This document shows, in pieces, positions 1-7,316 of a DNA stretch of 9,580 nt (position 1 is the stretch's first letter; the number at the start of each line of letters is the position of its first letter). The translations under genes were made by a program, and so were the position numbers. The notes under the pieces are model-generated. The model ran no database searches and was not told where the DNA came from. It saw only the letters and a program-made list of their open reading frames with translations. The stretch is taken from contig JAJAYS010000137.1 in the NCBI GenBank assembly GCA_026786065.1, positions 1 to 9,580 of the forward strand, in the 5' to 3' direction. Source of the stretch: Polaromonas sp. (GTDB lineage: Bacteria; Pseudomonadota; Gammaproteobacteria; Burkholderiales; Burkholderiaceae_C).

Positions 1-1162
1 GCGCATACGAGATCTTGTCGAAGGTTTTAAATACCATCATCAGGCCGTTGCGTTCGCTTGGCAGTTTGATCAGCGTACGCGAGGTGTCGGTTTTATCGAC
101 CAGGCGTTCACCGTCTGTAACGACCGCCATGACGTGCCCGCGCTCCACGCCATCGAGCCGGCCGCGGTTGATAACGACAACTTGGTTTTCGGCACCGATT
201 GCGACGACGTTGCCGTAAATCGAAACAATTTGCCCGGCTATCGGGCTGGCCGGTGCGCGGGGCACATAGTTGAGCAGCTCGCGTGGCGGCTCCGCCACCA
301 AGCGGTCGCCGACCCGCATCTCCTCTTTGGCGGCGACGATATCGATCGTCGCTGGCACAATTTCGCCTTGGGGTTTGCCGTTCTTGTCAGCGATGCGCGC
401 CACCGATTCGCCGCGCACCAGTTCGGCCCGCCCGACGTATTGCGCCTCGTAGCCGAGTATCTGCTGGGTCGTCGGGTCTTTCAATGCCTTGGGATTGCGA
501 AAGACGCGGAATTCCAGCGGGTTGCCTGGCTCGGTGCTGAGCGGCTTGCGCGCAAGGCTGGCGTACTCGGCCCTCGCATAGGCCCGGTCACCCCGGCTCA
601 GCAAGACGCGGCCTTCCTGCGTTGCGACGATTCGCGGGGCCGTAGCAAAGGCGACTTCATCGACCAGGATGGCCTCGGAGAGAAAGGGTTCGATGACGCT
701 TGCGGAAAGAGTTGGAATGGACCCATCGACCAGCTGCTGGACGCGGCTGCGCGGCGAAAGTCGGACGACGTCGGCGGGCCGCGTGCTTTCGCCCGCCGCG
801 AGGCGCGTACTGAGCCGTGCGCGGCCGTCAATCTTTTCCAGAAAGAGCTGTTGGCCCGGGTAAATTCGGTGCGGGTTGACGATGTCGGCCAGGTTCATGC
901 CCCACAACTCGGGCCAGCGCCAGGCACTTTTCAGGAACAGCCCGGAAATCGACCAGAGCGTGTCGCCACGTTTGACGGTGTAATTGTCGGGCGCGTCGGC
1001 CGTCAGATCGGACAGCGGCACGCCTGCGTCGGCGACCTGTGTGGCCGTGGCTTTTTGGCCCGGAGTTATCGGAAAGTTCTGCGCCTGGGACCAGTCGGCC
1101 GCGCATAAAAGCCCGACCGCGACCATCGACACGGCACCGCGGCGACCGAAATTGGTTTTCAT
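1..1162 (-). CDS. LysM-domain secreted protein, partial (C-terminus outside window)
   Basis: The minus-strand frame is open from an ATG at 1162-1160 to the window edge, giving 387 codons with no stop. Residues 1-28 look like a Sec signal peptide: basic MKTNFGRR, a hydrophobic stretch, then a plausible cleavage site after SQA. A LysM domain covers about residues 60-110 (YTVKRGDTLWSIS, then NPHRIYPGQQLFL), which implies binding to peptidoglycan glycan strands in the periplasm. The rest, about 275 residues, is a soluble domain of unknown function and contains the segment GLMMVFKTFDKISYA at the edge. I recall that proteins of this family are close to 400 residues, so probably only a short C-terminus is missing. 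It is divergent from def, and in many Burkholderiales this LysM gene sits beside def and dprA. The exact cellular role is unknown. The call of a secreted LysM protein is firm; the biochemical function is not. Confidence 0.9.
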   Translation of the reverse strand, partial: MKTNFGRRGAVSMVAVGLLCAADWSQAQNFPITPGQKATATQVADAGVPLSDLTADAPDNYTVKRGDTLWSISGLFLKSAWRWPELWGMNLADIVNPHRIYPGQQLFLEKIDGRARLSTRLAAGESTRPADVVRLSPRSRVQQLVDGSIPTLSASVIEPFLSEAILVDEVAFATAPRIVATQEGRVLLSRGDRAYARAEYASLARKPLSTEPGNPLEFRVFRNPKALKDPTTQQILGYEAQYVGRAELVRGESVARIADKNGKPQGEIVPATIDIVAAKEEMRVGDRLVAEPPRELLNYVPRAPASPIAGQIVSIYGNVVAIGAENQVVVINRGRLDGVERGHVMAVVTDGERLVDKTDTSRTLIKLPSERNGLMMVFKTFDKISYA

Positions 1163-1201
1163 AGTTTGAACTGCCCTCGTAACTTTCACGACTCTGATTT
1201 C

Positions 1202-1231
1202 ATTACACCGGCCGTTTTTGTATCTTGATAA
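1202..1231 (-). promoter_or_regulatory. possible promoter of the LysM gene
   Basis: On the minus strand, TTATCA (1231-1226) is separated by 18 bases from TGTAAT (1207-1202), about 40 bases before the LysM start codon. These match the sigma-70 hexamers at 4/6 and 5/6. It is a visual match only. The 192-base divergent spacer (1163-1354) is distinctly AT-richer than the coding regions around it, as expected for a promoter region. Confidence 0.25.
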
Positions 1232-1354
1232 ATCACTGGCGATTTTGTCCTTAAGCTATTGATTAGGCAACGGATTTTGACTTTGGCTTAACCCCAGCCC
1301 GCCAAATGTCGGGAAAAGTGGCGAAAATAGCGAAACTAATCTCCCTATCCTGCC

Positions 1355-1876
1355 ATGACCCAGTTGACCATTTTGCGTTACCCCGATTCCCGTCTCCACA
1401 CGGTAGCCAAACCCGTGGTGGTAGCCAGCGCGCGCCTGCGCGCGCTGGTCGCGGACATGTTCGAGACGATGTATGAAGCCGATGGCATCGGCCTTGCGGC
1501 CACACAGGTTGATGTGCATGAGCGCCTGATCGTCATCGACATCAGCGGCGAACGTAACCAGCCCCTGGTGTTGATCAACCCGGAGATCATTTGGGCCAGC
1601 GACGAGTACAAGATCAACGACGAGGGCTGCCTGTCGGTGCCGGGAATTTACGACGGCGTTGAACGGGCTGCAGCGGTTCGGGTGAGGGCGCTCGACGTTA
1701 ATGGAAAAGAGCAGACGATCGACGCCGAAGGCATGCTGGCAGTGTGCATTCAGCACGAGATGGACCATTTGCTCGGCAAGGTGTTTGTCGAGTATCTGTC
1801 GCCGCTCAAGCGCAACCGGATCAAAACCAAAATGATCAAGCAACAGAAGGACGACGTGCGCGAGACCGTTCGTTGA
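1355..1876 (+). CDS. def: peptide deformylase
   Basis: This 173-residue protein removes the formyl group from the N-terminal methionine of nascent proteins and is a cytosolic metalloenzyme (usually Fe2+). All three family motifs are present: motif 1 GIGLAATQ (residues 44-51), motif 2 EGCLS (90-94, with metal ligand Cys92), and motif 3 QHEMDH (133-138, with metal ligands His134 and His138 and catalytic Glu135). Length is typical for the family. Motif 1 usually reads GIGLAAPQ, so position 50 is Thr instead of Pro; catalytic residues are unaffected. The ATG at 1355 is chosen because the next residues, [13 protein letters not shown], match the usual deformylase N-terminus. There is no clear Shine-Dalgarno in front of it. 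It lies 112 bases upstream of fmt, whose product performs the opposite reaction on initiator tRNA, and the two are a classical pair. Confidence 0.97.
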   Translation: MTQLTILRYPDSRLHTVAKPVVVASARLRALVADMFETMYEADGIGLAATQVDVHERLIVIDISGERNQPLVLINPEIIWASDEYKINDEGCLSVPGIYDGVERAAAVRVRALDVNGKEQTIDAEGMLAVCIQHEMDHLLGKVFVEYLSPLKRNRIKTKMIKQQKDDVRETVR

Positions 1877-1951
1877 GTCTTTCGGTAGGCCTTTTCAGCG
1901 CCGGTTTTCGCATCGCCGACAGACTTGCTGACGGGCAATTTACAAATCCGG

Positions 1952-1980
1952 CTGGCAGCGCGCGCCGCCGTCTTTAAAAT
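1952..1980 (+). promoter_or_regulatory. possible fmt promoter, placed for a leaderless transcript
   Basis: CTGGCA (1952-1957, 4/6 to TTGACA) is followed after 17 bases by TAAAAT (1975-1980, 5/6 to TATAAT). Transcription would be expected to start about 7 bases after the -10 box, at or within two bases of the fmt ATG at 1989. No Shine-Dalgarno is visible before that ATG. This is inferred from sequence only. Confidence 0.4.
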
Positions 1981-1988
1981 CCGACGCC

Positions 1989-2960
1989 ATGCGCGTGATT
2001 TTTGCTGGTACACCGGAATTTGCCTCAATCGCGATGGCGCGGCTTCACACTGCTGGGTTTGAGATTTCCCTTGTTCTGACCCAGCCGGACCGCCCTGCAG
2101 GCCGCGGTCTCGTCCTGCAACCCTCCGGCGTCAAGCAGTGGGCACAGCATCACGGGATTGCGGTAGTCCAACCGCGCAGCCTGAGGCTCGATGGAAAATT
2201 CTCTGACGATGCACGTTCTGCACGGCAAGCCATTGAAGCAAAGCAAGCCGATGTGCTGGTGGTCGCGGCCTACGGTTTGATGCTTCCCGCGTGGCTGTTG
2301 GAATTGCCCCGCTTCGGCTGCCTGAACATTCACGCCTCATTGCTGCCGCGCTGGCGCGGTGCAGCACCGATCCACCGTGCCATCGAGGCCGGCGATGCCG
2401 CCACCGGCATCACCATCATGCAAATGGATGCCGGCCTGGATACCGGAGGCATGCTGCTAACTGAAAAATTAATGATTCATGCCGACGACAGCACCGGCAG
2501 CCTGCATGACCGGCTCGCCGCGCTTGGCGGCGAGTTGATCGTCGAGGCGCTGAAACGGGCGGGTGGCGGTACATTGCGAGCCACCCCTCAGCCGACTGAG
2601 GGCGTCAGTTACGCCGGAAAAATCGACAAACGCGAGGCTGCCCTTGATTGGAATGGCCCTGCGGCGCTGTTGGCCCGGCAGATTCGCGCTTTCAACCCGG
2701 CGCCAGGAGCGAGTGGCGTGCTCGCAGGTGAAAGCCTTAAGTTTTGGCAGGCCTGCGCGCTCGAAACCGCAGCGGCAGGCGGCGCACCGGGGCAGATCCT
2801 CGCGGTCAGCGCAGCCGGCATCGATGTGGCGACGGGCGAAGGTGTGCTGCGCGTTTCCCGGCTGCAAAAAGCGGGCGGCAAAGCGCTGGCTGCGGGAGAG
2901 TTTTTGCGGGGCTACGCCGTGGCGCCGGGCGCGGTGTTCGACTCCAAACCAGCGGCATGA
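1989..2960 (+). CDS. fmt: methionyl-tRNA formyltransferase
   Basis: This 323-residue cytosolic enzyme transfers a formyl group from 10-formyltetrahydrofolate to Met-tRNA(fMet). The N-terminal formyltransferase fold starts with [11 protein letters not shown] (2-11). The catalytic Asn-His-Asp set is visible as Asn113 and His115 in [17 protein letters not shown] and as Asp151 in GLDTGG. A smaller C-terminal domain, about 210-315, carries the tRNA-binding region, with [11 protein letters not shown] and RAFNPAPGA; the second motif more often has Trp where Ala238 stands here. Length is normal for the family (about 310-330). The ATG at 1989 gives a start that matches the family exactly. The stop codon overlaps the azlC start (ATGA), indicating translational coupling with the exporter genes. 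The enzyme works with the upstream deformylase. Confidence 0.97.
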   Translation: MRVIFAGTPEFASIAMARLHTAGFEISLVLTQPDRPAGRGLVLQPSGVKQWAQHHGIAVVQPRSLRLDGKFSDDARSARQAIEAKQADVLVVAAYGLMLPAWLLELPRFGCLNIHASLLPRWRGAAPIHRAIEAGDAATGITIMQMDAGLDTGGMLLTEKLMIHADDSTGSLHDRLAALGGELIVEALKRAGGGTLRATPQPTEGVSYAGKIDKREAALDWNGPAALLARQIRAFNPAPGASGVLAGESLKFWQACALETAAAGGAPGQILAVSAAGIDVATGEGVLRVSRLQKAGGKALAAGEFLRGYAVAPGAVFDSKPAA

Positions 2961-3718
2961 CGCCGGCTTTGTACCGGCATCCCGAGTTCCGGGTCGGCAT
3001 GCTTGAACTGTCCAGTGCCGCGCCGGGCATTGCGGCGTGGGGCTTGATGACCGGCGTGGCGATGATCAAGTCGGGCATGAGCCTGGTTGAAGCTCTGCTG
3101 ATGGGGCTGCTGGTTTTCGCTGGTAGCGTTCAACTGGCGGCGATTCCGCTGATTGCCGCCGGAGCCCCAATGTGGGTGATTCTGGCAACCGGTTTCTGCG
3201 TCAACTTGCGCTTTGTGGTGTTCAGCGCGCATTTGCGACCGTACATGATGCACCAGCCGCTGTGGCGGCGGCTGGTCAGCGGCTACTTTACGGTTGATAT
3301 GACTTACGCATTGTTCACGCAGCGTTTTCCGCAGCCGTCGCCGGACTCCGTAGGCCAGCGTGCGCAGGAAGCCTGGCTGGCCGGCAACTGCGCGGTCATG
3401 TGGGTCAGCTGGGTCGGTGCGACCTTGCTAGGCATTGCGCTGGCCAATACCATTCCGCTGTCCTGGGGGCTGGGCTTCGCCGGCATTCTGGCGCTGCTGG
3501 GTATTTTGTGTTCGCTGGCCAGCTCGCGCTTGCGCATCGTCTCGGCCGGTGTTGCCGGCTCGGCTGCGGTCGCCGCCTTTGCGCTGCCTTTGAAGCTCAA
3601 TATCCTGGTGGCCATCGCTGCAGCCGTGGCGGTTTGCCTGATGCTGGAAAAACCGGGACTCTCGCGCAATCCACAGGCCACTCCCACCGACGGGGACGGG
3701 CCCAAACCCCGGTTCTGA
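2957..3718 (+). CDS. azlC: branched-chain amino acid exporter large subunit (AzlC family)
   Basis: The protein has 253 residues if it starts at the ATG that overlaps the fmt stop codon by 4 bases; the frame stays open further upstream, but only inside fmt. It is a multi-pass inner-membrane protein of the AzlC family, which with AzlD exports branched-chain amino acids and their analogues. The family hallmark is visible at about residues 48-95: [18 protein letters not shown], then [14 protein letters not shown]. Hydrophobic segments lie at roughly 20-38, 45-66, 70-90, 143-165, 168-190 and 196-230. The C-terminal 20 residues are polar and rich in Pro and Gly. azlD follows 4 bases after the stop. 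The absence of a Shine-Dalgarno and the ATGA overlap suggest translation coupled to fmt. The actual substrate cannot be read from sequence. Confidence 0.9.
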   Translation: MTPALYRHPEFRVGMLELSSAAPGIAAWGLMTGVAMIKSGMSLVEALLMGLLVFAGSVQLAAIPLIAAGAPMWVILATGFCVNLRFVVFSAHLRPYMMHQPLWRRLVSGYFTVDMTYALFTQRFPQPSPDSVGQRAQEAWLAGNCAVMWVSWVGATLLGIALANTIPLSWGLGFAGILALLGILCSLASSRLRIVSAGVAGSAAVAAFALPLKLNILVAIAAAVAVCLMLEKPGLSRNPQATPTDGDGPKPRF

Positions 3719-3722
3719 TGCG

Positions 3723-4058
3723 ATGAACCAGACCGACCTGTGGACTGTGGGAACCATCATTGGCCTGACGCTGGTGACGGTGGTCACGCGCGCGTTTTTC
3801 TTTTTCTCCAGCAAGCCGTGGAGCCCGCCGCAGTGGGTGCAACGCGGCATGGACTATGCGCCCATCGCCGCATTGGCCGCAGTCGTCGTGCCGGAAATCG
3901 TGATGACTCAAGGCATGCTCGTCGCTACTCTCAAAGACGCCAGAATAGTGGCAGCGGTGGTCGGTGCAGCCTGGTACTACTGGCGGCGCGGCGTGCTCGG
4001 CACCATCGCCTCCGGCATGGCCGTATATCTTCCGCTGCATCTGGGTTTGGGCTGGTGA
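3723..4058 (+). CDS. azlD: branched-chain amino acid exporter small subunit (AzlD family)
   Basis: This is a 111-residue, strongly hydrophobic protein with about four membrane segments, at roughly residues 8-28, 45-63, 73-86 and 91-109. The order and content fit the AzlD family: an N-terminal helix followed by TRAFFFF, a central [13 protein letters not shown], and a C-terminal [14 protein letters not shown]. AzlD pairs with AzlC to form an amino-acid exporter in the inner membrane. The start at 3723 is the first usable ATG; the ATG at 3718-3720 that overlaps the azlC stop ends after two codons. The tight spacing shows that fmt, azlC and azlD form one transcription unit. The call is well supported by the AzlC neighbour. 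Confidence 0.88.
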   Translation: MNQTDLWTVGTIIGLTLVTVVTRAFFFFSSKPWSPPQWVQRGMDYAPIAALAAVVVPEIVMTQGMLVATLKDARIVAAVVGAAWYYWRRGVLGTIASGMAVYLPLHLGLGW

Positions 4059-4104
4059 ATGTGGCCCCCACGGTCGCGAACTGCGTGTCTCTCCCTACCC
4101 CCGA

Positions 4105-4162
4105 GCGGGCCGCTTCGCCCGCGTGCTGGCCCTTCGACAGGCTCAGGACAGGCCAAGGCCAG
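4105..4162. repeat. palindromic intergenic repeat sequences between azlD and pgk
   Basis: The 232-base spacer between azlD and pgk holds two adjacent inverted repeats. GCGGGC (4105-4110) pairs with GCCCGC (4117-4122) over a 6-base loop. CTGGCCCTT (4126-4134) pairs, with one bulge, with AAGGCCAG (4155-4162). Between the second pair lies CTTCGACAGGCTCAGGAC, which resembles a dispersed repeat (CTTCGACAAGCTCAGG-type) that I remember from Comamonadaceae and related genomes. The first hairpin could help end azlCD transcription, but there is no T-tract after it. Confidence 0.5.
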
Positions 4163-4230
4163 ACCCGCTGCCCTTGCTCGTCATGACCAGCAAGCCCCTC
4201 CGCGGCGGGCATTTTCGGGGGCGGGCCACC

Positions 4231-4236
4231 TACAAT
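4231..4236 (+). promoter_or_regulatory. possible -10 box of pgk
   Basis: TACAAT matches the -10 consensus at 5/6 and lies 54 bases before the pgk start codon in non-coding DNA. No good -35 hexamer is found 16-18 bases upstream, so this is a weak call. Confidence 0.25.
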
Positions 4237-4290
4237 TTGGCGTCGGGGCGATGTTGCGCCGGTTTGTTTTCCAATTTGTGTGGGCCGTTC

Positions 4291-5484
4291 ATGGACTTCA
4301 TCCGTTTTTCTGACCTGTGTGCGGCGGGCAAAGCCTCCGGCAAACGTGTTTTCATACGCGCCGATTTCAATGTGCCGCAGGATGACGCTGGCCGCATCAC
4401 CGAGGACACCCGCATCCGCGCGTCCATCCCTTGCCTGGAGATGGCGCTGAAGGCTGGCGCAGCCGTCATGGTGACCTCGCACCTGGGTCGGCCGGTCGAG
4501 GGGCAGTTCACGCCTGCTGACTCGCTGGCTCCGGTGGCGGCCCGTCTGGGCGAACTGATGAAGCGCACCGTGCCGTTGGTCGCCAATTGGCTGGGCGGTG
4601 TCGAGGTTCAGCCTGGGGAATTGGTTATGCTGGAGAACTGCCGCGTGAACGTCGGCGAAAAGAAAAACAGCGAAACGCTGGCGCGCAAGATGGCCGCGCT
4701 CTGCGACATCTTCGTGCACGACGCTTTCGGCATGGCGCACCGTGCCGAAGCCTCGACCTACGGCATTGCGCAATTTGCGCCGGTGGCCTGTGCCGGGCCG
4801 TTGCTGGCGGCCGAGCTGGACGCGATCTCCAAGGCGCTGGCAAACCCGCGCCGGCCGCTGGTGGCTATCGTCGCCGGCAGCAAGGTCTCGACCAAACTGA
4901 CGATTCTCAAAGCTCTTGCCGGCAAGGTCGATCAGCTGATCGTCGGTGGCGGCATCGCCAACACCTTCATGCTGGCGGCCGGTATGAAAATCGGGAAAAG
5001 TCTGGCGGAACCGGGCTTGATGGCCGAGGCCCGCGCAGTGATTGAAACGATGCGCGCACGCGGCGCGGCGGTGCCGATTCCAACCGACGTAGTCACCGCG
5101 AAAAGCTTTGGTGCCGATGCGCTCGCCACCGTCAAACCGGCCCGCGAGGTCGCCGACGACGACCTGATCCTGGACATTGGCCCAGAAACTACCGCGCGAC
5201 TGGCCGCGCAGCTTAAGGCGGCCGGCACCATTGTCTGGAACGGACCGGTCGGCGTGTTCGAGTTCGACGCCTTCGCTGCCGGCACAGAAGGCATCGCACG
5301 GGCCATCGCCGAAAGCCCGGCGTTCTCGCTGGCCGGCGGCGGCGACACGCTAGCTGCAATTGCCAAGTACGGCATCGAAAAACAGGTCGACTACATCTCG
5401 ACCGGCGGTGGCGCGTTTTTGGAAATGCTCAAGGGCAAGACGCTGCCGGCCTTCGAGATCCTGCAGCGTCGCTCCCAAGCTTGA
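4291..5484 (+). CDS. pgk: phosphoglycerate kinase
   Basis: This 397-residue cytosolic enzyme interconverts 1,3-bisphosphoglycerate plus ADP with 3-phosphoglycerate plus ATP, in glycolysis, gluconeogenesis and, where present, the Calvin cycle. Visible motifs are RADFNVPQ (23-30), the phosphoglycerate-binding DTRIRASIP (39-47), SHLGRP (63-68), [13 protein letters not shown] (114-126) and [11 protein letters not shown] (141-151) in the N-terminal domain. The C-terminal nucleotide-binding domain shows GSKVSTK (196-202), GGGIANTF (219-226), [10 protein letters not shown] (315-324), GGGDT (349-353) and STGGGAFLE (370-378). Length matches bacterial Pgk. The frame is open further upstream, but ATG 4291 is chosen because MDFIRFSDL aligns with the usual N-terminus. 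There is no obvious Shine-Dalgarno. It precedes pyk on the same strand. Confidence 0.98.
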   Translation: MDFIRFSDLCAAGKASGKRVFIRADFNVPQDDAGRITEDTRIRASIPCLEMALKAGAAVMVTSHLGRPVEGQFTPADSLAPVAARLGELMKRTVPLVANWLGGVEVQPGELVMLENCRVNVGEKKNSETLARKMAALCDIFVHDAFGMAHRAEASTYGIAQFAPVACAGPLLAAELDAISKALANPRRPLVAIVAGSKVSTKLTILKALAGKVDQLIVGGGIANTFMLAAGMKIGKSLAEPGLMAEARAVIETMRARGAAVPIPTDVVTAKSFGADALATVKPAREVADDDLILDIGPETTARLAAQLKAAGTIVWNGPVGVFEFDAFAAGTEGIARAIAESPAFSLAGGGDTLAAIAKYGIEKQVDYISTGGGAFLEMLKGKTLPAFEILQRRSQA

Positions 5485-5487
5485 TTT

Positions 5488-5504
5488 GCTATAATTTCAA
5501 TAGC
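5488..5504. repeat. short inverted repeat after pgk, with a TATAAT box
   Basis: GCTAT (5488-5492) and ATAGC (5500-5504) form an inverted repeat with a 7-base loop, starting 3 bases after the pgk stop codon. It is followed by AAAAC (5518-5522) paired with GTTTT (5528-5532), and the T-rich stretch continues to 5542. The run TTTGCTAT...ATAGCTGC resembles an intergenic repeat I remember as frequent in Comamonadaceae. The first arm also contains a perfect TATAAT (5490-5495), which could be a -10 box. No good terminator is visible for pgk. The rest of the 191-base pgk-pyk spacer shows nothing further. Confidence 0.4.
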
Positions 5505-5664
5505 TGCAAACGCCGATAAAACTTAGGGTTTTTGCCGTTTTTTCTTGAAGTTTGCCCTGTCGTTAGCGCACAACCGCGCACGCACGGCATACTGAGCCCG
5601 GCGCTGCAAATGGCGCCGGTAAACGCCCGGTCAAATCAGCCCGGGAAACGCGTTGGTAACTTTT

Positions 5665-5668
5665 AGGA
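5665..5668 (+). promoter_or_regulatory. ribosome binding site of pyk
   Basis: AGGA lies 7 bases before the ATG at 5676 and supports that start. It is one of the few recognisable Shine-Dalgarno sequences in this window. Confidence 0.5.
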
Positions 5669-5675
5669 CCGCAGC

Positions 5676-7145
5676 ATGCAAAGACCAGAAACCAAAGCAC
5701 CGACCCCCACAGCGGCACGTCGCGCCACCAAGATCGTTGCCACGCTGGGCCCCGCATCGAGCGATGCTGTCATGCTGGAGAACATGATCCGCGCCGGGGT
5801 GGATGTGGTCCGGCTCAACTTCAGTCATGGCACCGCGCAGGACCACGTAGATCGGGCCAAACTGGTTCGCGAGGCCGCCCAGCGCGCTGGCCGCGAGGTC
5901 GCCATCATGGCCGACCTGCAGGGGCCGAAGATACGCGTGGGCAAGTTTGCCGACGGCAAGGTGGCGCTGGTGCAGGGGCAAAAGTTCGTGCTTGACGCGT
6001 CGCGCAGCGCCCTGGGCGACATCAAGGGTGTGGGGCTCGACTACAAGGAACTGCCGCGCGACGTCAGGGTGGGTGACGTGCTGCTGCTGAACGACGGGCT
6101 GATCGTGCTGGTCGTCAATGCGGTGCTCGGCGAGGAGGTCCACACTACGGTCAAGGTCGGCGGCGACCTGTCGAGCAACAAAGGCATCAACAAGCAGGGC
6201 GGCGGGCTGACTGCGCCCGCGTTGACCGCCAAAGACATGGACGACATCAAGACCGCGATGAGTTTTCAGGCCGACTACGTGGCCGTGAGCTTCCCAAAAA
6301 ACGCCACTGACATGGAGATGGCCCGCCAGCTCTGTAACGTGGCCGCTGCGCCGTACAAACACAAGCCCGGCCTGATCGCCAAGATCGAGCGCGCCGAAGC
6401 GATTCCCAAACTCGATGAGATCATGCTTGTCAGCGACGGCATCATGGTGGCCCGCGGCGACCTGGCGATCGAAGTCGGCAACGCGGCCGTGCCGGCGCTG
6501 CAAAAGCGCATGATAAAAATGGCACGCGCGCACGACAAACTGGTCATCACCGCAACGCAGATGATGGAAAGCATGATCGTCAATCCGGTGCCGACGCGGG
6601 CCGAGGTCAGCGACGTCGCCAACGCGGTGCTTGACGGCACCGACGCGGTGATGCTCAGCGCCGAAACCGCGGCGGGCAGGTACCCGCTGGAGACGGTGGA
6701 GGAGATGGCCAAGATTTGCATCGAGGCCGAGAAAGCCGAGTACAAGGAACTCGACAGCGACTTCACCGGAAAGACCTTCAACCGGATCGATCAGTCGATC
6801 GCGATGGGTGCGCTGTTCACTGCCTACCACCTGGGCGCCAAGGCCATCGTCGCGCTGACCGACAGCGGATCTACGCCGCTGTGGATGAGCCGCCACGACA
6901 TCCGGGTGCCGATCTACGCGCTGACGCCCCGGCTTGAGACGCAGCGCAAGATGACGCTCTATCGCAACGTCCAGCCGCTGCTGATGGACCAAAGCGCCGA
7001 CCGGGACACCGCTCTTGATCAAGCCGAAGGCCACCTGCTGCGCCGCAACATCGTGCAAAGTGGCGATGTCTATGCGATCACCTGCGGCGAGCCTATGGGC
7101 GCGCCAGGCGGCACCAACATGCTGAAAATCTGCCGCGTTCCTTGA
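5676..7145 (+). CDS. pyk: pyruvate kinase
   Basis: This 489-residue cytosolic enzyme converts phosphoenolpyruvate and ADP to pyruvate and ATP, the last step of glycolysis. The N-terminal barrel starts with RATKIVATLGPASS (16-29) and carries VVRLNFSHG (44-52), with substrate and K+ ligands Arg46, Asn48 and Ser50. The lid (B) domain spans about 90-185. The active-site signature LIAKIERAEAI (233-243) contains the catalytic Lys236 and the metal ligand Glu238; Asp262 in ARGDLAIEVG is the second metal ligand, and Thr294 lies in ITATQMMESM. The conserved NPVPTRAEVSDVANAVLDG (303-321) and MLSAETAAGRYPLE follow. The C-terminal regulatory domain, about 365-489, includes TDSGSTPLWMSRHDI. Everything expected is present. 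The first 15 residues are a variable extension rich in Pro and Thr. Confidence 0.98.
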   Translation: MQRPETKAPTPTAARRATKIVATLGPASSDAVMLENMIRAGVDVVRLNFSHGTAQDHVDRAKLVREAAQRAGREVAIMADLQGPKIRVGKFADGKVALVQGQKFVLDASRSALGDIKGVGLDYKELPRDVRVGDVLLLNDGLIVLVVNAVLGEEVHTTVKVGGDLSSNKGINKQGGGLTAPALTAKDMDDIKTAMSFQADYVAVSFPKNATDMEMARQLCNVAAAPYKHKPGLIAKIERAEAIPKLDEIMLVSDGIMVARGDLAIEVGNAAVPALQKRMIKMARAHDKLVITATQMMESMIVNPVPTRAEVSDVANAVLDGTDAVMLSAETAAGRYPLETVEEMAKICIEAEKAEYKELDSDFTGKTFNRIDQSIAMGALFTAYHLGAKAIVALTDSGSTPLWMSRHDIRVPIYALTPRLETQRKMTLYRNVQPLLMDQSADRDTALDQAEGHLLRRNIVQSGDVYAITCGEPMGAPGGTNMLKICRVP

Positions 7146-7150
7146 CGTTG

Positions 7151-7187
7151 ACGCGGCGGCGTCACGCAGGCCCGCTCTGCGCCGCGT
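7151..7187. repeat. GC-rich inverted repeat after pyk
   Basis: ACGCGGCG (7151-7158) and CGCCGCGT (7180-7187) are perfect inverted repeats with a 21-base loop, starting 5 bases after the pyk stop codon. It could act in transcription termination or mRNA 3' stability, but no T-tract follows. The remainder of the 171-base spacer before the hydrolase gene shows only a possible -10 box AATAAT (7303-7308), 8 bases before the hydrolase ATG. Confidence 0.35.
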
Positions 7188-7316
7188 GTCGCTGCGTTGC
7201 GCTCCGTGAACCGGACCTGCACCGCGCGGCCGGCTCCGGGGCATGTCCTTCGCCTGCACTCGTTCGGGCCACTCGTCGAAGCGGTTTAGCAGGGGCCGGG
7301 GCAATAATAGCCACAA

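Noticed and set aside
134..1108. 324-codon open frame on the + strand
   Set aside because: It is the antisense of the LysM protein gene, which has a signal peptide and a clear LysM domain; the + strand translation shows no family motif.
1355..1876. damaged deformylase because motif 1 reads GIGLAATQ
   Set aside because: Only the Pro position is changed to Thr; the Gly, Gln, Cys, His and Glu residues needed for catalysis are all present.
3964..4290. N-terminal extension of phosphoglycerate kinase
   Set aside because: The frame is open upstream, but the extra residues overlap azlD and the intergenic repeats and do not resemble Pgk; the family N-terminus starts at ATG 4291.
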